Below are positions 25,209 through 32,519 of a stretch of DNA of 32,519 nt, piece by piece; the stretch's first letter is position 1; each line of letters opens with the position of its first letter. Source of the stretch: Frankiaceae bacterium. Lineage in GTDB: Bacteria > Actinomycetota > Actinomycetes > BP-191. Location of the stretch: positions 1-32,519 of the forward strand of contig JAVEEC010000113.1 in assembly GCA_030840645.1 (NCBI GenBank), read 5' to 3'. A program made the translations under genes and the position numbers. The notes beneath the pieces were generated by a model that did not search any database, was not told where the DNA came from, and saw only the letters and a program-made list of their open reading frames with translations.

Positions 25209-26942
25209 TTGACACTCGCTCTGTACCGGCGCTACCGCCCGGGGACGTTCGCCGAGATCGTCGGCCAGGAGCACGTCACCGACGCCCTGCGCCAGGCGCT
25301 GACGAGCGGGCGGGTGCACCACGCGTACCTGTTCTCCGGGCCGCGCGGCTGCGGCAAGACGTCGTCGGCCCGCATCCTGGCCCGTTCGCTGAACTGCGAG
25401 CAGGGGCCGACGCCCGAGCCGTGCGGCACCTGTGACCAGTGCGTCGCGATCACCGCGGGAACGTCGCTCGACGTCGTCGAGATCGACGCCGCGTCGCACG
25501 GCGGCGTGGACGACGCGCGGGACCTGCGCGAGCGGGCGTTCTTCTCGCCCGTCTCCGCGCGGTACAAGGTCTACATCGTGGACGAGGCGCACATGGTGTC
25601 CTCGGCCGGCTTCAACGCCCTGCTCAAGGTCGTCGAGGAACCACCGGAGTTCCTGAAGTTCGTGTTCGCGACCACCGAGCCGCAGGCCGTCATCGGCACG
25701 ATCAAGTCGCGGACGCACCACTACCCGTTCCGCCTCGTCCCCGCCCGCGCGATGTCGACGCACCTCGCGTCCATCTGCGCGGCCGAAGGCATCGCGATCG
25801 ACCCCCGGGCGGTGCCGTTGGTCGTCCGGGCGGGCGGCGGCTCCGTCCGCGACGCGCTCTCCGTCCTCGACCAACTGATCGCGGGTGCGGGGCCGGACGG
25901 GGTGACGTACCCGATCGCGGCGGCGCTGCTCGGCGTGACCGACGCGGCGTTGCTGGACGAGGTCGTCGACGCGGTCGCCGCGCGCGACGGCGCGGCGGTG
26001 TTCGACACCGTCAACCGCGTCGTCGAGGCCGGGCACGACCCGCGCCGGTTCGCGTCCGACCTGCTGGACCGGCTGCGCGACCTGATCGTGCTGCAACGCG
26101 CGCCCGACGCCGCCGAACGCGAGCTGGTCGACGTACCCCCCGACGAGCTGCCCCGGCTCCAGCAGCAGGCCACGCGGTTCGGCCCGGCCGAGCTGTCCCG
26201 CGCCGCCGACCTGGTCTACGCCGGCCTGACGGAGATGCGCGGCACCACCAGCCCGAAGCTCGTGCTGGAGCTGATCTGCGCGCGGGTCCTGCTGCCGGGC
26301 TCGGCGGCCGACGAGGCCGCGACGCTGGCCCGCCTGGACCGGCTCGAACGCCGCCTCTCGATCGCCTCCCCCGACGGCCCCGCCGTCGCGCCCGCCGCGC
26401 CTGCGCCGCCGCCCGTGGCCGCACCGCCGGAGCCGACGCTGCCCGAACCCGCGCCGGTCGCCGAGCCGACGCCCGTTGCCGAGGTGGCGGCCGCGCCGTC
26501 CGGCGGCGACCTGGACGCGGCCGCCGTACGCCGCGCCTGGACCGACGTACTCGACGCCGTAGGGCGGCGCCGCAGGACCACCCGAGCGCTGCTCGACAAC
26601 GCCCAGGTGACCGCGCTCGCGGGCCGCGACCTGACGGTGACGTTCAAGACGTCGCCGCTGGCCCGCCAGTTCGAGAAGGGCGTCAACCCCGAGGTCCTGC
26701 ACGACGCGCTCGCCGAGGTGCTCGGCGTGGACTGGCTGGTCCGCGTGGAGTTCGGCGACGGCGGCCCGGCTGCGCCTCCGCGGGAGGAGGCCCCGGCGGC
26801 CGCGCCGGCCGACTTCGAGCCCGGCGACGAGCCGGACGACGAGCCGGTCGCGGAACGCACGGCCTCCGGCGACGACCCGGCGCTCGCCCTGCTGCGGTCC
26901 GGACTCGGCGCCCAGGTGATCAGCCGGGTCGAGCCGGACTGA
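25209..26942 (+). CDS. dnaX: DNA polymerase III subunits gamma/tau
   Basis: A 577-residue clamp-loader ATPase that loads the sliding clamp and links polymerase cores. LALYRRYRPGTFAEIVGQ is the hallmark N terminus. Walker A is GPRGCGKTS at 44-52, the zinc-binding cysteines are C63, C72, C75 and C78, and Walker B is VYIVDEAHM near 125. A Pro/Ala-rich linker (about 385-430) precedes a C-terminal tau-like domain ending in an acidic tail. I chose the TTG at 25209 because the conserved start follows directly; no stronger upstream start fits after the SRP RNA. No clear slippery A-run for a frameshifted gamma product was noticed. Confidence 0.96.
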   Translation: MTLALYRRYRPGTFAEIVGQEHVTDALRQALTSGRVHHAYLFSGPRGCGKTSSARILARSLNCEQGPTPEPCGTCDQCVAITAGTSLDVVEIDAASHGGVDDARDLRERAFFSPVSARYKVYIVDEAHMVSSAGFNALLKVVEEPPEFLKFVFATTEPQAVIGTIKSRTHHYPFRLVPARAMSTHLASICAAEGIAIDPRAVPLVVRAGGGSVRDALSVLDQLIAGAGPDGVTYPIAAALLGVTDAALLDEVVDAVAARDGAAVFDTVNRVVEAGHDPRRFASDLLDRLRDLIVLQRAPDAAERELVDVPPDELPRLQQQATRFGPAELSRAADLVYAGLTEMRGTTSPKLVLELICARVLLPGSAADEAATLARLDRLERRLSIASPDGPAVAPAAPAPPPVAAPPEPTLPEPAPVAEPTPVAEVAAAPSGGDLDAAAVRRAWTDVLDAVGRRRRTTRALLDNAQVTALAGRDLTVTFKTSPLARQFEKGVNPEVLHDALAEVLGVDWLVRVEFGDGGPAAPPREEAPAAAPADFEPGDEPDDEPVAERTASGDDPALALLRSGLGAQVISRVEPD

Positions 26943-26987
26943 TGCCCCGCGCGTAGGCTCGGTCGGACCACGACGAAGGAGAACGCC

Positions 26988-27320
26988 ATGCGACCCGGCG
27001 GCCAGCCGAACATGCAGCAGCTCATGAAGCAGGCGCAGAAGATGCAGCAGCAGCTCATGACCGCGCAGGAGGAGCTGGCCAAGACCGAGGTCGAGGGCAG
27101 CGCGGGCGGCGGCCTGGTCAAGGCGACCGTCACGGGCGCGAACGAGCTGGTGTCGTTGACGATCGACCCGAGCGTCGTGGACCCCGAGGACGTCGAGACG
27201 CTGACCGACCTGGTCGTGGCGGCGGTCCGCGACGCGAGCCGGGTCGCGCAGGAGCTGACCGCCGAGAAGATGGGGCCGCTCACCGGCGGGCTCGGCGGCA
27301 TGATGCCGGGGCTCGGCTAG
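26988..27320 (+). CDS. ybaB: YbaB/EbfC-family nucleoid-associated protein
   Basis: A 110-residue DNA-binding protein. The ATG at 26988 follows AAGGAG closely. The Met/Gln-rich first helix ([16 protein letters not shown]) and the [32 protein letters not shown] core are typical. The C terminus is Gly-rich ([11 protein letters not shown]). It lies between dnaX and recR, the common order, and probably shares their transcript. Confidence 0.95.
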   Translation: MRPGGQPNMQQLMKQAQKMQQQLMTAQEELAKTEVEGSAGGGLVKATVTGANELVSLTIDPSVVDPEDVETLTDLVVAAVRDASRVAQELTAEKMGPLTGGLGGMMPGLG

Positions 27321-27326
27321 GCCTCG

Positions 27327-27926
27327 ATGTACGAAGGCCCCGTCCAGGACCTCATCGACGAGCTCGGGCGGCTGCCCGGCGTCGGGCCGAAGGGCGCGCA
27401 GCGGATCGCGTTCCACCTGCTCGCCCAGGACCCGGCCGACGTCAAGCGGCTGGTGCACGCGCTGACCGAGGTGAAGGACAAGGTGAAGTTCTGCCGCGTC
27501 TGCGGCAACGTCGCCGAGGCCGAGGAGTGCCGGATCTGCCGCGACACGCGCCGCGACCTCACCGTCATCTGCGTCGTCGAGGAGCCGAAGGACGTCGTCG
27601 CGATCGAGAAGACGCGGGAGTTCAAGGGCCGCTACCACGTGCTCGGCGGCGCGATCTCGCCGATCGAGGGCGTCGGCCCGGACGACCTGCGCATCCGCGA
27701 GCTGATGCAACGCCTCGCCGACGGCGTCGTGACCGAGCTGATCCTCGCTACCGACCCGAACCTCGAAGGCGAGGCCACCGCCACCTACCTCGCCCGCCTG
27801 GTGAAGCCGATGGAGCTGCGGGTCACCCGCCTCGCCAGCGGGCTGCCGGTCGGCGGCGACCTGGAGTACGCCGACGAGGTCACGCTGGGGCGGGCGTTCG
27901 AGGGCCGCCGGCTGCTCGACGTCTAG
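27327..27926 (+). CDS. recR: recombination mediator RecR
   Basis: A 199-residue protein of the RecFOR gap-repair pathway that helps load RecA. It has the helix-hairpin-helix [20 protein letters not shown], a C4 zinc finger ([16 protein letters not shown]) and a TOPRIM domain with [12 protein letters not shown] and [12 protein letters not shown]. The length is that of the family. It starts 6 bp after ybaB. Its TAG stop interlocks with the convergent lipoprotein stop in CTAG. Confidence 0.97.
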   Translation: MYEGPVQDLIDELGRLPGVGPKGAQRIAFHLLAQDPADVKRLVHALTEVKDKVKFCRVCGNVAEAEECRICRDTRRDLTVICVVEEPKDVVAIEKTREFKGRYHVLGGAISPIEGVGPDDLRIRELMQRLADGVVTELILATDPNLEGEATATYLARLVKPMELRVTRLASGLPVGGDLEYADEVTLGRAFEGRRLLDV

Positions 27927-28693
27927 CTCGGCGTCGGCTTCGGGGTGGGCTTCTTCGTCGGCTTCGGCGTCGGCGTGAGGTCGGGCAGCCGCACGACCCT
28001 GGCGGGCGGCACGAACGCGCTCTTCGGCGGCGGCGCCCCGAGCGTGGTCAGTGTCAACGTCCCTGACGCCACCGAGATCGCCGTCGCGACGCCCTGCTCC
28101 GCGAAGCAGTACGTGCCGTCCTCGAAGCCGCCGCGCTCGCTCGCCGGCGGCGCGCCCGACGCCCGGACGACCGCGAAGCACTCCCCCGCCGGCACCGTCG
28201 CGGACGCCGTCGACGGCGTTGCGGACGGTGTCGCCGTAGGGGTCGGGTCGGCGCGGACGACGAGGTAGTCGTCGGGGTGCGCGGCGAGGTCCTCGACCGC
28301 GTCCCTGAACAGCCGTTGCACGCCGGGGTCGAACAGCGCGGGCACCTCCTCGCCGGGCCGCGCGACGAGGAAGCAGCTGCGCTGCTTGCCCTTCTGCGAG
28401 CAGGAGACGGTACCGGTGGTGAGCGAGAAGAAGATGGCGCTGCTGGTCTTGGAGACCACGTCGATCCGGTACTGCGGCGGCAGCTGCCGGATGCGGATCA
28501 GCCCGGTCGCCTTCGACGGCTGCTGCACGAACGTGTACGCCGCGTAGTACGAGTTGGCGGCCGTCGCCTGGGCGAGGGTCGCGAGCCGCGCGCGAGCCCT
28601 GACCATCTCCGCGTCCGCGTTGGGTGCCTTCTTCGTGCAGGCGGGCAGCGCGAGCACGAGGGCGAGGACGACGAGGACGCGGGATGGACGCAC
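27923..28693 (-). CDS. lipoprotein of unknown function
   Basis: A 256-residue protein. The GTG at 28693 starts [19 protein letters not shown], a lipoprotein signal peptide with the lipobox LPAC and the lipidated cysteine at 19. The mature part is mixed ([24 protein letters not shown], then [15 protein letters not shown]) with Cys pairs ([23 protein letters not shown]) and Thr/Pro-rich segments at about 150-165, and a basic tail of [14 protein letters not shown]. The order suggests a surface lipoprotein with a flexible tail. No family is recognised. The start codon lacks a strong ribosome binding site. Confidence 0.75.
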   Translation of the reverse strand: MRPSRVLVVLALVLALPACTKKAPNADAEMVRARARLATLAQATAANSYYAAYTFVQQPSKATGLIRIRQLPPQYRIDVVSKTSSAIFFSLTTGTVSCSQKGKQRSCFLVARPGEEVPALFDPGVQRLFRDAVEDLAAHPDDYLVVRADPTPTATPSATPSTASATVPAGECFAVVRASGAPPASERGGFEDGTYCFAEQGVATAISVASGTLTLTTLGAPPPKSAFVPPARVVRLPDLTPTPKPTKKPTPKPTPS

Positions 28694-28733
28694 GAAGGCA
28701 TCGTGCCATGACCGGCCGCCTAGACTCGGCGGG

Positions 28734-29998
<1,265 letters not shown>

Positions 29999-30002
<4 letters not shown>

Positions 30003-31054
30003 CCAAGCCCACGCTGGCCGTCGTCGGCGCGACCGGTGCCGTGGGCACCGTGATGCTCGACCTGCTGTCGACGCGACCCGACGTGTACGGCGAGATCCGC
30101 CTGGTCGCCTCCCCGCGCTCCGCGGGCAAGCGGCTGCGTTGCCGCGGCGAGGACGTCGAGGTCGTGGCGCTGGAGCCCGGGGTGTTCGACGGCGTGGACG
30201 TCGCGATGTTCGACGTGCCCGACGAGGTGTCCGCCGAGTGGTGCCCTGTCGCGGTCGCGCGCGGAGCCGTCGCGGTCGACAACAGCGGGGCGTTCCGGAT
30301 GGACCCGGACGTGCCGCTCGTCGTACCCGAGGTGAACGCCACCGCCGCGCTCGACCGGCCCAAGGGCATCATCGCCAACCCGAACTGCACGACGCTGTCG
30401 ATGATCGTGGCGGTGGGGGCGCTGCACCGGGCGTTCGGGCTCGAAGGGCTCGTCGTCGCGTCATACCAGGCCGCGTCGGGCGCCGGGCAGGCCGGCATCG
30501 ACACGTTGCACGACCAGCTCGAGAAGGTGGCCGGCGACCGCACGCTCGGCTCGGTCGCCGGTGACGTGGCGCGGGTCGTGGGCGACACCGGGCCCTTCCC
30601 GGCGGCGCTGGCCATGAACGTCGTCCCGTGGGCAGGGTCGCTCAAGGCGGACGGCTGGACCAGCGAGGAGCTCAAGGTCCGCAACGAGTCGCGCAAGATC
30701 CTCGCCCTCCCCGACCTGCGGGTGTCAGCGACCTGCGTACGGGTGCCGGTCGTCACGACGCACTCGCTGGCGGTCCACGCGACGTTCGCGCGCGAGGTCA
30801 CCGTCGCCGAGGCGCACGCGATCCTCGACGCCGCGCCCGGCGTCGAGCTGGTCGACGACCCGGCGGCGATGGCGTTCCCGACACCGGCCGACGTCGTGGG
30901 CACCGACCCGACGTACGTCGGGCGGGTACGCCGCGCACTGGACGACCCGTGTTCGCTGGAGCTGTTCGTGTGCGGCGACAACCTGCGCAAGGGCGCGGCG
31001 CTGAACACCGCGCAGATCGCCGAGCTGGTCGCGCAGGAGCTGGCCGAGCGTTAG
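29999..31054 (+). CDS. asd: aspartate-semialdehyde dehydrogenase
   Basis: A 351-residue NADPH-dependent enzyme that reduces aspartyl phosphate to the semialdehyde, the step after LysC. It shows the nucleotide-binding GATGAVG near 11-17 and the catalytic cysteine in IANPNCTT near residue 129. [12 protein letters not shown] and [11 protein letters not shown] are also family-typical. Length is usual. The GTG start lies in the last bases of lysC, so the two are coupled. The stop interlocks with that of the convergent membrane gene. Confidence 0.97.
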
Positions 31055-31905
31055 GGCGAGGGCGAATCGAACGGCGGGATCACGTCGCCGCCGTCGTCGC
31101 CGATGCCGATGCCCTGCTGCTGACCGATGTAGTCGGCCGCCGTCCGCCCGGCCGCGACCGCGGACAGGGCGAGCAGCCCGAACGCCACCAGCGCCGCGAG
31201 CACCGCGATCTCCCTGTCGACCGGCAGCACGCTCGCGAGCAGCGGCAGCACCACCGCCGCGGCGAGACCGGCCGCGAACCCGGCCGCTAGCGTCGACCAC
31301 CGGTCATCGCCGAACGTCCTCGGCCACACCTGTGCGACCGCGAAGCCCACCGCGAGCAGCGCGAACGCCGCGACCGCCGTCCGGTCGTCGGCGCGTTCGT
31401 CGCGCAGCGACACGAGCAGCGCACCGGCGAGCGTGGCGGCAGCGACGAAGTGCAGGACGAGCGCCCAGATCGTGACGTCGCCGGGCGGGCCGAAGTCGCC
31501 GTGCGCCAGGAGGCCGCCGCCGACGCCGGGGATGGCGATGGCGAGCGCCAGCGCGAGCAGGTCGTAGCGGCGTGCGTCCGCCTCGGCGTCACCGGCCCGG
31601 CGGCGGGCGTAGACGGCGGCGGACACCCCGGCGGCGATGCCCCCGAGTAGCAGCACGATGTCGAGCGCGCGACGGTGGCCGTCGATGCGGAAGCCGTACG
31701 TCGCGAGCTCGGTCATCAGCCCGCGCGCCCTGTCGAACACGCCCACGACGGCGAACACCGCCAGCACGCCGCCGATGGCACCCCAGAGGACGCGGCCGCG
31801 CTCGTCGGCCGCTCGCAGCGCGAGCCAGAGGCCGAGGACGGCGAGCACGCTGAACGCGTCGACGAGGCCGAGCCACCCGGCGTGCGGACCGAACAGGTTC
31901 AGCAT
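31051..31905 (-). CDS. eight-helix membrane protein of unknown function
   Basis: A 284-residue protein with about eight hydrophobic helices (for example [58 protein letters not shown]). The ATG at 31905 has GAGGGG six bases upstream. The C-terminal tail is polar and acidic ([20 protein letters not shown]). It resembles no family I can name with confidence. It is convergent with asd. Confidence 0.8.
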   Translation of the reverse strand: MLNLFGPHAGWLGLVDAFSVLAVLGLWLALRAADERGRVLWGAIGGVLAVFAVVGVFDRARGLMTELATYGFRIDGHRRALDIVLLLGGIAAGVSAAVYARRRAGDAEADARRYDLLALALAIAIPGVGGGLLAHGDFGPPGDVTIWALVLHFVAAATLAGALLVSLRDERADDRTAVAAFALLAVGFAVAQVWPRTFGDDRWSTLAAGFAAGLAAAVVLPLLASVLPVDREIAVLAALVAFGLLALSAVAAGRTAADYIGQQQGIGIGDDGGDVIPPFDSPSP

Positions 31906-31990
31906 GGCGTTCCCCTCGATCGTCGGCGTCGTGGAGCATATGCCCGCGAAACGCCGCAGGGCCGCCTTGGTAGACGGCCCTGCGAGTGGT

Positions 31991-32064
31991 CGGGATGGGG
32001 AGATTCGAACTCCCGGCCTCCACGTCCCGAACGTGGCGCGCTAACCAAGCTGCGCTACATCCCG
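31991..32064 (-). tRNA. tRNA-Pro (anticodon CGG)
   Basis: The minus strand folds as a 74-nt tRNA: acceptor CGGGATG/CATCCCG, D-arm GCGCAGCTTGGTTAGCGC, anticodon stem CCACG/CGTGG with loop TTCGGGA (anticodon CGG), and T-loop TTCGAAT. CCA is not encoded. It reads CCG codons. Confidence 0.95.
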
Positions 32065-32082
32065 ATGCAGCAAGCGGGAAGT

Positions 32083-32519
32083 CTAGCGCGACGTGAGCGT
32101 GAGCAACGACGCCTCCGGCCGGCAGGCGAAACGCACCGGCGCGTACGGCGAGGTGCCGAGCCCGGCGGAGACGTGCAGCCAGGCCCTGCCGTACCGCGAC
32201 AGCCCGCGCGCGCGGGCCCGGTCGATGCCGCAGTTCGTCACCAGCGCGCCGACACCGGGGACCCGGAGCTGGCCGCCGTGCGTGTGGCCGCAGAGCAGCA
32301 GGTCGAACCCGGCCCGTTCGAACCGGTCCAGGGCGCGCGGCTCCGGCGCGTGCACCAGCGCGAGGTGCAGCGGCCGGGCCGGGTCGACCGGCGGGTCGGC
32401 GACGGCGAGCCGGTCGCGCTTGAGGTGCGGGTCGTCGACGCCGACGACCTCGACCGATCGCCCGCCCGCGGACGTGACGCGGCGCGCGTTCGTGAGATCG
32501 GTCCACCCCATGTCCTCGA
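32083..32519 (-). CDS. metallophosphoesterase (YkuE-like), C-terminal part
   Basis: A 145-residue visible part of a calcineurin-type phosphoesterase that extends past the window. LHLALVHAPEPRALDR and LLLCGHTHGGQLRVPG are the C-terminal metal-binding histidine motifs of the family. The frame is open to the window edge, so the N-terminal half with the first metal ligands is missing. It is read leftward. Confidence 0.88.
   Translation of the reverse strand, partial: EDMGWTDLTNARRVTSAGGRSVEVVGVDDPHLKRDRLAVADPPVDPARPLHLALVHAPEPRALDRFERAGFDLLLCGHTHGGQLRVPGVGALVTNCGIDRARARGLSRYGRAWLHVSAGLGTSPYAPVRFACRPEASLLTLTSR

Overview
The window is high-GC DNA with strongly GC-biased third codon positions and a typical actinobacterial housekeeping block on the right: tRNA-Ser, signal recognition particle RNA, dnaX, ybaB, recR, lysC, asd, tRNA-Pro. 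An actinobacterial chromosome is the best reading. I cannot name a genus from sequence alone.

Positions 1-6930 look like an integrated, partly decayed accessory island. It holds a defence-type reverse transcriptase (580-2145) whose stop overlaps the start of a HEPN-domain protein (2142-2747), a tyrosine recombinase on the opposite strand (2756-3904), a 350-bp recombination-site-like region full of inverted and direct repeats (3926-4248), and an OLD-family ATPase/TOPRIM nuclease (4314-6263). It ends with a 111-bp scar of a second copy of the integrase 3' end (6281-6391) and wrecked toxin-antitoxin-like genes (6392-6925). Codon use in the reverse transcriptase, HEPN and OLD genes is visibly less GC-rich than in the rest of the window, as expected for transferred DNA. 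The RT-HEPN pair resembles the lactococcal abortive-infection protein AbiA split into two translationally coupled genes and is the best candidate for an under-described system here. About 450 bp of gene-free, strongly foldable DNA precedes it.

Positions 6928-13676 hold a leftward cluster of three secreted or surface-anchored proteins, two of them with Asp-box (BNR) repeats. It is led by a LuxR-type helix-turn-helix protein and faces a divergent P-loop STAND-type regulator. Positions 13717-18023 encode a leftward, translationally coupled pair: an FtsH-like membrane AAA+ protease and a CDC48-like double-AAA ATPase. Positions 18024-18499 are a leader with a duplicated hairpin motif upstream of a membrane PAS-GGDEF-EAL cyclic-di-GMP protein (18500-20830).

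Positions 20844-24504 contain a small secreted Cys-containing peptide, a sigma-like protein translationally coupled to a secreted amidase, a dead duplicate of the amidase 5' end abutting a frameshifted fragment of an unknown gene, and a secreted Cys-containing protein. From 24613 rightward the content is core: replication and recombination genes (dnaX, ybaB, recR), the first and second steps of the aspartate amino-acid pathway (lysC-asd, coupled), a lipoprotein, an eight-helix membrane protein and a metallophosphoesterase that runs off the right edge.
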